NCBI GenBank assembly: GCA_963833495.1
Contig: CAWHYJ010000003.1
Span: forward strand, 62,001 to 126,000
DNA length: 64,000 nucleotides
Direction of reading: 5' to 3'
Origin: Fodinibacter sp963833495
Lineage (GTDB): Bacteria; Actinomycetota; Actinomycetes; Actinomycetales; Dermatophilaceae
The notes under the pieces are model-generated. The model was given only the letters and a program-made list of their open reading frames with translations, searched no databases and was not told where the DNA came from. The position numbers and the translations under genes are program-made. How positions within the stretch are numbered: the first letter of the stretch is position 1; each line of letters starts with the position of its first letter. Of the stretch, positions 44,139-54,408 are shown in pieces.

Positions 44139-45545
44139 TCACACGACGATCGCGGCCCGGATGCCGTCGGAGAACACCTCCGGCGGGTCCGGCAGCCAGC
44201 GAGCCTCGCCCGTCGCGCGGCGGTGCGCCGACCACGCGACGGCACAGGCGTCGAGCACGTCGTCCGGGGCGTACCCGGTCCCCTTGAGCACCGACGGCGG
44301 GGCGATGCCGGCCGCACCCAGTGCGTCGAGGCGGGCCTGCTGCCCCTCCGCCGTGCGCTTTCCGGGGAGTGGGCCGCCGCACATCGTCGCGAAGGACACC
44401 TCGGGGTGCACCTCCACGACATCAACCGTGGGGCGGCTGCGCAGCCAGGTGTCCACCTCGAGGACCTTGGCCCGCAGCGCGAACGCCTGGGCCCCGACTC
44501 CCTGGCCGCTGAGGCCGCGGTTCACGGCATCCGCTGCGGCGCGGTCGGCGGCGAGGTAGGCGGGGCGGGTCACCGTCGTGAACACCGAGCTGGCCCGTCC
44601 GGGCAGCGCTCGGCGAGCGAGCACGTCTGCCTGCCGGATCGAGCTGTCCGGCAACCCGATCGGGATGTCGATGCCCACCACCTGTACGTCGAGCTCCGCC
44701 CGCACGGTCTCGACCAGTGCCTCGATCGTGGGGGCGACGACGACCCGTGGCCGCGGAGCCCGCGGCACCAGCAGGGCCCCGACCCAGCCCCCCGGGCAGC
44801 CGTCGACCCCCAGCACCGGCACGGTCACCTCGATCGGTGCGAGCGCCACCGGGGATGCCGTCGCCGTCGCCAGCGCGGATCCCGTGCCGGCCGGTTGGGC
44901 AGCGCGCAGCCCGTCGAGCGCCCCCAGCACCAGGTCGAGGGTGACCTCGAACTCGTTTCCGAAGGAGTAGCCGGGCTGCATGGCGCGTCCCTCGGCAAAG
45001 GCCGTGAAGTGGGGGTAGGCGGCGCGCACCTCCGGGCCCAGGATCTCGGCGCCCAGGGCGGCGAGGTCGGCCTCCCCCTCGAAGGGCAGGCTGACCTCCT
45101 GCGCCATGAACCCGTAGAGATGGGCGTCGAGCAGGGCGAAGGCCGTGCCGGCAGCTCGCAGTGAGAAGCCCTGCGCCGCAAGGCATCCCAGCACCGCATC
45201 ATGGTGTCGCATGCTCTGCGGTCCGGGGCTGCGCCGCGAGTCCATCAGCCCCACGGCCCACCGGTGCCGCAGCAGCACGGTTCGCCCCGAGACCGACCGG
45301 GCTCGCAGCTCGGCCCGCCAGTCACCACCCACGACCGGCAGGTGCAGGTCGGCGAACACCGCGTCGACCATCGCGTCGAGCAGCGCCTCCTTGCCGGCGA
45401 CGTGGTGGTAGAGCGACATCGCCTCCACGCCCAGCCGCCCGGCCAGCGCCCGCATCGACAGCGCCGCCAGCCCCTCCTCGTCAGCGAGGCGCATCGCCTC
45501 GTCGACCACACGGGTGCGGTTCAGCGAGGGGCGGGCGAGCGGCAT
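44139..45545 (-). CDS. TetR-family regulator fused to a DUF429 (RNase-H-fold) domain
   Basis: A single 468-residue frame. Residues 1-~205: TetR HTH (RVVDEAMRLADEEGLAALSMRALAGRLGVEAMSLYHHVAGKEALL) with a tetracycline-repressor-type C-terminal half. Residues ~230-468: a complete DUF429 domain (LGVDGCPGGWVGALL, VVGIDIPIGLP, VDVVEVHPEVSF, DDVLDACAVAWSAHR) with the acidic residues of a predicted RNase-H-like nuclease fold. An Ala/Thr-rich linker joins them. Normally these are separate proteins. ATG 45545 is the usual TetR start. Divergent from the oxidoreductase at 45647, with two matching 13-bp palindromes between. Confidence 0.8.
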   Translation of the reverse strand: MPLARPSLNRTRVVDEAMRLADEEGLAALSMRALAGRLGVEAMSLYHHVAGKEALLDAMVDAVFADLHLPVVGGDWRAELRARSVSGRTVLLRHRWAVGLMDSRRSPGPQSMRHHDAVLGCLAAQGFSLRAAGTAFALLDAHLYGFMAQEVSLPFEGEADLAALGAEILGPEVRAAYPHFTAFAEGRAMQPGYSFGNEFEVTLDLVLGALDGLRAAQPAGTGSALATATASPVALAPIEVTVPVLGVDGCPGGWVGALLVPRAPRPRVVVAPTIEALVETVRAELDVQVVGIDIPIGLPDSSIRQADVLARRALPGRASSVFTTVTRPAYLAADRAAADAVNRGLSGQGVGAQAFALRAKVLEVDTWLRSRPTVDVVEVHPEVSFATMCGGPLPGKRTAEGQQARLDALGAAGIAPPSVLKGTGYAPDDVLDACAVAWSAHRRATGEARWLPDPPEVFSDGIRAAIVV

Positions 45546-45587
45546 CCGGGCTCCTGGTGGTGGCGACAACGGTCGGGGTTGCCACAT

Positions 45588-45600
45588 CTTACGGTGTAAG
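45588..45600. promoter_or_regulatory. TetR-type operator, site 1
   Basis: CTTAC-GGT-GTAAG inverted repeat in the divergent promoter region, 43 bases from the regulator ATG. Same half-sites as site 2, 38 bases away. Confidence 0.7.
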
Positions 45601-45625
45601 GCTATGGTAGCCACCATCACCCAGA

Positions 45626-45638
45626 CTTACAGCGTAAG
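45626..45638. promoter_or_regulatory. TetR-type operator, site 2
   Basis: CTTAC-AGC-GTAAG inverted repeat, eight bases before the ATG of the divergent oxidoreductase, where a bound repressor would block transcription start or initiation. Between the sites lies a further small repeat, ATGGT-AGCC-ACCAT. Confidence 0.7.
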
Positions 45639-45646
45639 GAACCGAT

Positions 45647-46699
45647 ATGCAGGCCATCGTCCAGGACTCCTACGGCGGCACCGACCAGCTCCGACTCGAC
45701 GAGGTGCCCGACCCCGTCGCCGGCCCCGGCGCAGTGCTGGTACGGGTCGGCGCGGCCGGCGTCGACCGCGGCACCTGGCACGTCATGGCCGGGCGGCCAC
45801 TCGCTGCCCGGCTCGCGCTCGGGCTGCGCGCGCCGAAGGACCGCACCCCGGGCCACGACGTTGCCGGCACCGTCGAGGCGCTCGGCGAGGGCGTCACCGA
45901 GTACGCCGTCGGGGATGCCGTCTACGGCACGGCGCGCGGCTCCTTCGCCGAGCTCGCCGTCGTGCCCCTCACCCGGCTGGCCCGGCAGCCGGCGAACCTC
46001 TCGGTCGAGGAGGCCGCAGCCGTGCCGGTGTCGGCGCTGACGGCGTTCCAGGCCGTGCGTGCGGGCGGGGTCAAGGCGGGCGACCGCGTGCTCGTCATCG
46101 GGGCGTCGGGCGGGGTCGGGTCGTATGCCGTGCAGCTCGCCGTCGACCTCGGCGCCCACGTCACCGGAGTGTGCGGACCGGCCAAGGCGGACCTCGTGCG
46201 CGGCCTCGGCGCCGAGCAGGTCGTCGACCACACGACGACGCCGCTCGAGACCCTCGGCGAGCGGTTCGACGTCGTGCTCGACATCGCCGGGCACCGGCGG
46301 GTGCGGCTGCTGCGCGGCCTGGTCACCGAGCGCGGCTGCCTGGTGATCGTGGGCAGCGAGAACGAGGGCCGGTGGCTCGGCGGCCTCCAGCGCGGGATGG
46401 GCGCGGCGCTGCTGTCACCCTTCGTGTCTCAGCGGCTGGTGATGCTGATGGCCTCCGAGGACGGCGCCGACCTGGCTGCGCTCACCGAGGTGATCGAGCG
46501 CGGCGGCATCCGCCCGGCGCTCGAGCGCACCTTCCCGCTCGCGGAGGCGCCGGCGGCGATCGACCATGTCAGCGGCGGTCACGCCCGCGGCAAGGTCGTC
46601 GTCACCGTCGGCCGAGCTCAGCAGTCGGGTGCTCAGGCGGTCGCCGGGGCAGCCGTCTCAGCACCCAGCTCGGTGAGCGGCAGCGCCTCCAAGAGGTAG
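45647..46699 (+). CDS. Zinc-independent MDR oxidoreductase (quinone-oxidoreductase-like)
   Basis: A 350-residue medium-chain dehydrogenase/reductase. MQAIVQDSYGGTDQLRLDEVPDPV is the family start, PGHDVAGTVEALGEGVTEYAVGDAVYG lies in the GroES-like half, and VLVIGASGGVGSYAVQLAVDLGAHVTG is the NADPH-binding Rossmann site. No zinc-binding Cys/His set is seen, so it is of the quinone-reductase/enoyl-reductase kind. Probably repressed by the divergent TetR fusion. The last ~22 codons overlap the 3' end of the convergent nitronate-monooxygenase gene by 67 bases. Confidence 0.88.
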   Translation: MQAIVQDSYGGTDQLRLDEVPDPVAGPGAVLVRVGAAGVDRGTWHVMAGRPLAARLALGLRAPKDRTPGHDVAGTVEALGEGVTEYAVGDAVYGTARGSFAELAVVPLTRLARQPANLSVEEAAAVPVSALTAFQAVRAGGVKAGDRVLVIGASGGVGSYAVQLAVDLGAHVTGVCGPAKADLVRGLGAEQVVDHTTTPLETLGERFDVVLDIAGHRRVRLLRGLVTERGCLVIVGSENEGRWLGGLQRGMGAALLSPFVSQRLVMLMASEDGADLAALTEVIERGGIRPALERTFPLAEAPAAIDHVSGGHARGKVVVTVGRAQQSGAQAVAGAAVSAPSSVSGSASKR

Positions 46700-48144
46700 G
46701 CGACGGCATCCGCAGCGGTCCAGCCCTGGGGGTGGCGCCGGCTGAGCTCCTCCACCCCGGCGAGGTCCTCGCCCAGGGTGACCAGCGGCGCCTCGTCGTA
46801 GCCGTCCTTGCGGTGCTGGCCCAGGCCGATGGTGGCGGTGAGGCCGTTGCACAGGCACTTGCGGCCCTCGGTGTCCTCTGCCGCGCCGCCCTTCTTCACG
46901 AACATGTGCACCGGCTCGCCCGCGCAGCGGAAGCCGACCGAACCGTCGGCCCGCTCGTAGGGCTGGCGCAGGTACGACAGGTCGCACAGCCGCTCGCGCG
47001 ACTCGTACACCTCGGCCGAGCTGACCGTGCCCTCCAGCTGGACGACCTTGAACGGGAACCCCGTCGGGCTGGCGCGGGGGTCGTTGCGCACGGTGAGGTC
47101 ACCGGCGCGAAGCTGCTCGAGCGCGAGGTCGCGGGCGGCATCCGTGAGCCCCGACTCGGCGCAGAGCGCGAACAGGGTGCCCACCTGCACGCCGACCGCA
47201 CCGGCCTCGACGGCGGCGGCCACCTGGTCGGGCGTGCCGTAGGCGCCGGCCATCCAGAACGGCAGGCCGAGCGCGGCCATCTTCGTCAGGTCGGCCTCGT
47301 CGCGGGCGCCGTAGATCGGGGCACCGTGCTCGTCGAGCTGCATCTTCCCTCGCGGCGGGGCCGAGTGACCGCCGGCCGGCGGGCGCTCGACGACGAACCC
47401 GTCGGGGCGGATCTCGGGGTCGCGGTGCAGGTAGGAGGCGAGCTGGTCGAGCGAGACGATCGCGAGGAAGTCGGGCCGGGTGAGCGGCGGAAGGTCCGCG
47501 CCCATCAGGTCGCGCGGGTCGGCCTCGACGAACCGGTGGGTGGTGCTGCCGGCCACGTCGACCGGGATGCGGCCGACCTCGCCGGCCGCCAGCGCACGCA
47601 GCAGCTGCGGCACCTCGCGCGGGATGCCGGCGCCCATCACCACGTAGTCGACGTCGCCGAGCATCGCGCCGAGCAGGGCCGTGGGGGTGGCGAGCTGGAT
47701 CTTCTCGAGGCAGTTGATGCCGACCACGCCGTCGTGCCCCTCCTTGGCGAGCCACACCTCGGCGAAGTTGCCCACCAGGGCGAGCTCCTGGCCGGCGCGC
47801 ACGGTGTCGAGCGTCAGCTTGGGCAGCGGCTTGTAGGGCGTGTCGGCGCTGCGGCCGCCCTCGACGAAGTAGGTGTCGAGCACCCGCTGCGCCATGGCGG
47901 GGCTGGGGAAGTGGGCCAGCGCGCGGCGGTAGTGCCCGCCCTCGTCGCCGTCCTGCAGGCGGCGGGCCAGCACGGCATCCATCGCGGTGCCGGACACGAC
48001 ACCGAGGTGACCGGCGCGGGAGACCTCGCGGGCCAGGCGCCAACCGGAGACGGCCACGCCCATCCCGCCCTGGATGATCGCCGGGCGGGCTCGGGCCGGG
48101 GCCACGGGCTGGTGGGGGGCGGTCTCGGCGGGAGTCGCGGCCAT
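46633..48144 (-). CDS. Nitronate-monooxygenase-like FMN enzyme
   Basis: A ~500-residue TIM-barrel flavoprotein. RPAIIQGGMGVAVSGWRLAREVSRAGHLGVVSGTAMD is the FMN-site N-terminus of the 2-nitropropane-dioxygenase/enoyl-reductase family; VMGAGIPREVP, GLPFWMAGAYGTPDQVAAAVEAGAVGVQVGTLFALCAESG and the FMN-phosphate GVQVGT segment follow. The C-terminal ~130 residues (with CAGEP, KCLCNGL) are an addition beyond minimal nitronate monooxygenases. ATG 48144 or GTG 48153 can start. Palindromes upstream suggest a dedicated repressor. Confidence 0.82.
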   Translation of the reverse strand: MAATPAETAPHQPVAPARARPAIIQGGMGVAVSGWRLAREVSRAGHLGVVSGTAMDAVLARRLQDGDEGGHYRRALAHFPSPAMAQRVLDTYFVEGGRSADTPYKPLPKLTLDTVRAGQELALVGNFAEVWLAKEGHDGVVGINCLEKIQLATPTALLGAMLGDVDYVVMGAGIPREVPQLLRALAAGEVGRIPVDVAGSTTHRFVEADPRDLMGADLPPLTRPDFLAIVSLDQLASYLHRDPEIRPDGFVVERPPAGGHSAPPRGKMQLDEHGAPIYGARDEADLTKMAALGLPFWMAGAYGTPDQVAAAVEAGAVGVQVGTLFALCAESGLTDAARDLALEQLRAGDLTVRNDPRASPTGFPFKVVQLEGTVSSAEVYESRERLCDLSYLRQPYERADGSVGFRCAGEPVHMFVKKGGAAEDTEGRKCLCNGLTATIGLGQHRKDGYDEAPLVTLGEDLAGVEELSRRHPQGWTAADAVAYLLEALPLTELGAETAAPATA

Positions 48145-48169
48145 GGGTGCCACCTTCGTCTTCGGGGAA

Positions 48170-48211
48170 CCTACGTTCGCGTAGGTTTCGCTACCGTAAG
48201 TTACGGTAGCG
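48170..48211. promoter_or_regulatory. Operator palindromes upstream of the FMN-enzyme gene
   Basis: A 23-bp perfect palindrome (half-site CGCTACCGTAA, central G; 48189-48211) and an adjacent CCTACG-TTCG-CGTAGG repeat (48170-48185) lie 26-67 bases before the start codon. GTAGG/CCTAC and TTACGGTAG elements recur, which looks like a regulator binding region. The cognate regulator is not obvious in the window. Confidence 0.65.
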
Positions 48212-48296
48212 TAGGTTACCGCCGAATGTCATGCGAGTGGTTGAACGGTCTCTCAGGTCGGACAGTGCTCAACCCGGATGCCCCCACGCTCGACGA

Positions 48297-48346
48297 GCCG
48301 CGAGTGCGGAGGTGGTCGCCAGGGCGACCACCTCCGCACTCGCGGC
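48297..48346. terminator. 50-bp near-perfect palindrome, terminator of the dctA remnant
   Basis: Two perfectly complementary 24-base arms (48297-48320 and 48323-48346) separated by two bases. It begins five bases beyond the stop of the minus-strand DctA remnant, the position of an intrinsic terminator; like many actinobacterial ones it has no U-tract. The hairpin outlived the gene it served. Confidence 0.75.
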
Positions 48347-48350
48347 GGGT

Positions 48351-48601
48351 TCAGCGGGGCTGGCGCGACGCCCCCTCGCGCACCCGCTCGGGAACCCCCT
48401 CGTGGGCCGCCTCCGGCGACCGGTCGGCCGCCTGCGCACCCGCCACGTCGGACTCGACCGCCGACTCCTCGACAGGGTCGTCGTCGATCCTCGACGACTC
48501 GTCGAACGGCGGCTGGCCGCGCAGCACCGCCATGGCCTGGTCGCGGTCGATCTCCTTGACCCAGGTGCCGATCAGCACGGTGGCCACCGCGTTGCCGGCC
48601 G
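48351..48601 (-). pseudogene. C-terminal remnant of a dicarboxylate/cation symporter (DctA-like)
   Basis: About 80 residues: AGNAVATVLIGTWVKEIDRD, then QAMAVLRGQPPFDESSRIDD and a Glu/Ala-rich tail to the stop at 48351. GNAVAT followed by a WxKEIDRDQA helix is the last part of DctA-type transporters of the dicarboxylate/amino acid:cation symporter family. All membrane segments are missing; at 48601 the sequence switches to an oppositely oriented response-regulator gene. Confidence 0.7.
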
Positions 48602-49139
48602 ATCCGGGTGCTCGTCGTCGAGGACGAGCCGATCGCGGCGGAGGCGCACGCCGCCTACGTCGGCCGGGTCGCGGTTTCGCCGTGGCGGGAGTCGCGCACA
48701 CCGCTCGCGACGCGTTGCGGCACCTCGACCGCGAGCCCGTGGAGCTGGTGCTGCCCGACCTGCCCGGGCTCGACGTCGTCCGGGCGCTGCGGGCGCACGG
48801 CCACGCCGCCGACGTCATCGCGGTGACCTCGGTGCACGACCTGGAGATGGTGCGCTCCGCGGTGTCGCTGGGGGTGGCGCAGTACGTGCTCAAGCCGTTC
48901 GCGTTCCCCACCTTGCGCGACCGGCTGGTGGCGTATGCCGCCTACCGCGCGGAGGTGCAGGGCGCCGACGAGGCGACACCCAGGCCCAGGTCCACTCGGT
49001 GTTCGCGCAGCTGCGGCCCGCCTCGGGCCTCGACGGTGCCGAAGGGCCTGACCGAGGACCTCGTCGACAGCGGGCGGGGCGGCTGGGCAACCGCTGCCCG
49101 GGCGTGGGGCGCCCGGAGGTCACCTACGCCTGGACCTGA
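48602..49139 (+). pseudogene. Remnant of a CitB/DctR-type response regulator
   Basis: IRVLVVEDEPIAAEAHAAYV, then in another frame RGFAVAGVAHTARDALRHLD, LVLPDLPGLDVVRALRAHGH and LGVAQYVLKPF, is a receiver domain; QAQVHSVFAQLRPASGLDGA and GRPEVTYAWT come from the C-terminal HTH half of CitB-type regulators. It lacks a start codon, has at least three frame changes, and a few residues including the phospho-acceptor Asp appear lost before PDLPGLD. Inactive. Confidence 0.75.
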
Positions 49140-49220
49140 CCACGGGCACCCGGTACGACGCTGCGGACTCACAGGTTCACGAGCCGCACCTCGTGCAGAT
49201 CGGGTGGCACCGTGGCGCTC

Positions 49221-51635
<2,415 letters not shown>

Positions 51636-51677
51636 GCGTGGCTGCCACTACCGACGGAGGTGGCGAGCGACCGCGTC

Positions 51678-52568
51678 TCAGGAGCGTGGGGCGGCCGCCA
51701 CCAACTGCACTGCGTCGCCCGGCCGCAGCTGGGCGGCGCGGTCGCAGGCAGATGCCGTGAGCACCCCGACCACGGGGTAGCCGCCGGTCACGGGATGGTC
51801 GGCGAGGAAGAGCACCGGCTCCCCGTCGGGTGGCGCCTGCACGGCGCCGCGCACCATCCCCTCGCTGGGCAGCTCGACGTCGCGCCAGGGCGCCACCCGC
51901 TGCACGGGGGAGCCGGCCAGCCGCACCCCGGCCCGGTCGCTGTCCGCCGACACCAGGCGCTGCACCCCGATCAGGCCGCCCAGTCCGGTGGGCCAGCCGC
52001 CCACCCAGGCCGCTCGCGGGCCGGGCAGCACCTCCAGCACCGCCGGTCCGCCACTGTTCGGTGAGGGATGCGCCGCGTGGTCGACGGTGGGGAAGTCCCG
52101 GCCGGGCGGCCCCACCGGCAGCACGTCGCCCACGCGCACCGGCGGCGGCCCGAGCTGCGACAGGGTGTCGGTGGAGCGCGAGCCGAGCTCCGGTGGCACG
52201 TCGATGCCCCCGCGCACGGTGAGGTAGGTGCGCAGGCCCGTGACCGGCATCCCGAGGGTGAGGGTGGCGCCGTCGGGGACGTCGACCAGGCTCGCCTGAG
52301 CGACCGAGCGGCCGTCGACCGTCGCGGGCGCAGGGGCTCCGGTCAGGGCGACGGTGACCCGCCCGTGCGCCCGCAGGGTGAGCCCACCGAGCAGCACCTC
52401 GAGGGCGGCCAGCCCGGGTGCGTGGCCGACCAGCCGGGCACCCAGCCGGTACGAGCCGCGGTCGGCGGCGCCCGAGCGGCCCACCCCGACGGAGGCCAGG
52501 CCCGGCCGGCCGTCGTCCTCGACGAGCACCAGCGGGCCGGTGGCCAGCACCTCGAGGGTGGGGCTCAT
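51678..52568 (-). CDS. pxpC: 5-oxoprolinase subunit C (biotin-carboxyltransferase-like)
   Basis: A 296-residue protein of the KipA/AHS2 family: LEVLATGPLVLVEDDGRPGLASVGVGRSGAADRGSYRLGARLVGH is the defining start, TYLTVRGGIDVPPELGSRSTDTLSQLG the mid-block, and ADHPVTGGYPVVGVL the last. With PxpA and PxpB it hydrolyses 5-oxoproline to glutamate using ATP. Its ATG overlaps the pxpB stop by four bases. Last gene of the operon. Confidence 0.93.
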   Translation of the reverse strand: MSPTLEVLATGPLVLVEDDGRPGLASVGVGRSGAADRGSYRLGARLVGHAPGLAALEVLLGGLTLRAHGRVTVALTGAPAPATVDGRSVAQASLVDVPDGATLTLGMPVTGLRTYLTVRGGIDVPPELGSRSTDTLSQLGPPPVRVGDVLPVGPPGRDFPTVDHAAHPSPNSGGPAVLEVLPGPRAAWVGGWPTGLGGLIGVQRLVSADSDRAGVRLAGSPVQRVAPWRDVELPSEGMVRGAVQAPPDGEPVLFLADHPVTGGYPVVGVLTASACDRAAQLRPGDAVQLVAAAPRS

Positions 52569-53320
52569 GTCGTGGCCGCCGCGTCGACGAAGCGCACCGT
52601 GGTGCCCGGGCCGAGCAGGGCCGGTGGGTTGCGGTCGGCGTCCCAGAGCAGGGCGTCGGTGGTGCCGAGCAGCTGCCAGCCGCCGGGCGAGGAGCGTGGG
52701 TAGACGCCGGAGAACTCGCCCGCCAGCCCCACCGATCCCGCGGGCACGGACGGGCGGGGCCGGTCGCGGCGGGGGACGTGCAGCCGTGGGTCGCCGCCGA
52801 CGAGGTAGGCGAAGCCGGGCGCGAAGCCGCCGAACGCCACCCGCCACGGCGTGCCGGTGTGCGCGGCGACCACCTCGGCGTTGGTGAGGCCGGTGCGGCG
52901 GGCCACCTCGTCGAGGTCCGGACCGTCGTACCGCACCACGACCTCGACCTCGTGCGACCTGGCTACGGTTTCAGCGCCCTGATCCGCCCCGGAACTGCCG
53001 TCAGGTCGCACGAGGTCGGGGAGCCTGCGGACAGCGGCGCCGAGGGCGGCCAAGTCGGCGCCCTCGCGGGTGAGCAGGAGCACCGTGCGGGCCGCAGGCA
53101 CCACATCGGTCACGTCGTGCCACGACGACGGGCCAGCCACTACTGCTGGGCCGGCTGCTGCCTCGACCGCCCGGCGCACGGCAGCGTCGAGCACGAGCAC
53201 GGCGTCGAGGTCGGGCACCTCGAGCAGCAGACCCTCGTCGCCGACCGGCAGCACCGTGACGTCGAGACCGCCCGGCCCGGGCGGGTCCTCCGGCACCGGA
53301 TGCCGGCCGCGCCCGGTCAC
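52565..53320 (-). CDS. pxpB: 5-oxoprolinase subunit B (KipI-like)
   Basis: A 251-residue AHS1/KipI-family protein: VTVLPVGDEGLLLEVPDLDAV, EVEVVVRYDGPDLDEVARRTGLTNAEVVAAHTGTPWRVAFGGFAPGFAYLVGGDPRLHVPRRDRPRPSVPAGSVGLAGEFSGVYPRSSPGGWQLLG, where each segment is near-invariant in the family. GTG at 53320 overlaps the pxpA stop by four bases. It works as a complex with PxpC and PxpA. Confidence 0.93.
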   Translation of the reverse strand: MTGRGRHPVPEDPPGPGGLDVTVLPVGDEGLLLEVPDLDAVLVLDAAVRRAVEAAAGPAVVAGPSSWHDVTDVVPAARTVLLLTREGADLAALGAAVRRLPDLVRPDGSSGADQGAETVARSHEVEVVVRYDGPDLDEVARRTGLTNAEVVAAHTGTPWRVAFGGFAPGFAYLVGGDPRLHVPRRDRPRPSVPAGSVGLAGEFSGVYPRSSPGGWQLLGTTDALLWDADRNPPALLGPGTTVRFVDAAATT

Positions 53321-54090
53321 GGAACTGCGGACGCGAACGGCGTGATCGTCACGCCGGCCGCCTCGAGCCGGGCCCGCACCGCACGGGCCAGCTCGACGGC
53401 CCCCGGGGTGTCCCCGTGGGTGCACACCGAGCGGGCCGGCACCGCGATGAGCGTGCCATCGACCGCCAACAACGTTCCCTCGGAAGCGATTCGGAGCACC
53501 CGCTCGGCAACCTCAGCCGGGTCGACGAGCAGGGCACGGGGGTGCGAGCGGGGCACGAGCCGGCCGTCGGCGGCGTACCCGCGGTCGGCGAAGGCCTCGG
53601 CCACGACGGGCAGCCCGGCCGACTCCGCGACCCGCAGCAGCACCGAACCCGGCTGTCCGAGAAGGGGAAGCGACGGGTCGTAGGCGGCTACGGCATCCAC
53701 GACGGCTCTCGCCTGCACCTCGTCGACGGCGGCCGTGTTGTAGAGCGCGCCGTGCGGCTTCACGTACGCGACGTGGGTGCCGGCCACCCGGCACATCGCC
53801 TCGAGCGCGCCGAGCTGGTAGAGCACGTCGGCGGTGAGGTCGGCGGCATCCATGTCGATGCGGCGGCGGCCGAACCCGGCGAGGTCGCGGTAGCCCACCT
53901 GGGCTCCGACGACGACTCCGCGCGCGGCAGCAGCGGCCACGGTGCGCCGGATGGTGGTGGCGTCACCGGCATGGAAGCCGCAGGCGACGTTGGCGCTGGT
54001 GACGACGTCGAGCATCGCCTCGTCGTCGCCGAGCACCCAGGCGCCGAACGACTCACCGAGGTCGGCGTTGAGGTCGATCCGCACGCTCAT
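53317..54090 (-). CDS. pxpA: 5-oxoprolinase subunit A (LamB/YcsF)
   Basis: A 257-residue LamB/YcsF protein: RIDLNADLGESFGAWVLGDDEAML, VTSANVACGFHAGDATTIRRTV, GAQVGYRDLAGFGRR, THVAYVKPHGALYN, EAFADRGYAADGRLVPR and CTHGDTPGAVELARAVR are the family blocks in order, with the His/Asp residues of a TIM-barrel metal site. First gene of pxpABC. No obvious operator was noted upstream. Confidence 0.94.
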   Translation of the reverse strand: MSVRIDLNADLGESFGAWVLGDDEAMLDVVTSANVACGFHAGDATTIRRTVAAAAARGVVVGAQVGYRDLAGFGRRRIDMDAADLTADVLYQLGALEAMCRVAGTHVAYVKPHGALYNTAAVDEVQARAVVDAVAAYDPSLPLLGQPGSVLLRVAESAGLPVVAEAFADRGYAADGRLVPRSHPRALLVDPAEVAERVLRIASEGTLLAVDGTLIAVPARSVCTHGDTPGAVELARAVRARLEAAGVTITPFASAVP

Positions 54091-54135
54091 GGCACGAACG
54101 CTAGCCCGGCCGCCCCGAGAACGCCCCGGACATGC

Positions 54136-54171
54136 CACGACCGCCGCCCGGTTGCCCGGACGGCGGTCGTG
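54136..54171. terminator. Hairpin terminator downstream of the cold-shock gene
   Basis: CACGACCGCCG...CCGG pairs with CCGG...CGGCGGTCGTG (16-bp stem with one mismatch, four-base loop). A smaller GCCCC-GA-GGGGC hairpin lies between it and the cold-shock stop. The position suits termination of the minus-strand csp transcript before pxpA. Confidence 0.7.
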
Positions 54172-54201
54172 TGGGTGCCCCGAGGGGCAACAGGTGGAAC
54201 G

Positions 54202-54408
54202 TCAGCCGATGACGGTGATGTTCGCGGCCTGCGGGCCCTTCGCGCCCTGCTGGGTCTCGTACTCGACCTTGGCGTTCTCGTCGAGCGAACGGTAGCCGTT
54301 CGAGTTGATCGCCGAGTAGTGGGCGAAGACGTCGGCGGAGCCGTCGTCGGGGGCGATGAAGCCGAAGCCCTTGTCGGCGTTGAACCACTTCACGGTGCCA
54401 GTAGCCAT
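54202..54408 (-). CDS. cspA: Cold-shock protein (CspA family)
   Basis: A 68-residue OB-fold RNA chaperone. GTVKWFNADKGFGFIAPDDG carries RNP1 (KGFGFI), and ADVFAHYSAI carries RNP2-like VFAHY. The length and ending (GPQAANITVIG) are standard. It binds single-stranded RNA and DNA and melts structure at low temperature. A structured leader precedes it and probably makes its translation temperature- or Csp-dependent. Confidence 0.96.
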   Translation of the reverse strand: MATGTVKWFNADKGFGFIAPDDGSADVFAHYSAINSNGYRSLDENAKVEYETQQGAKGPQAANITVIG

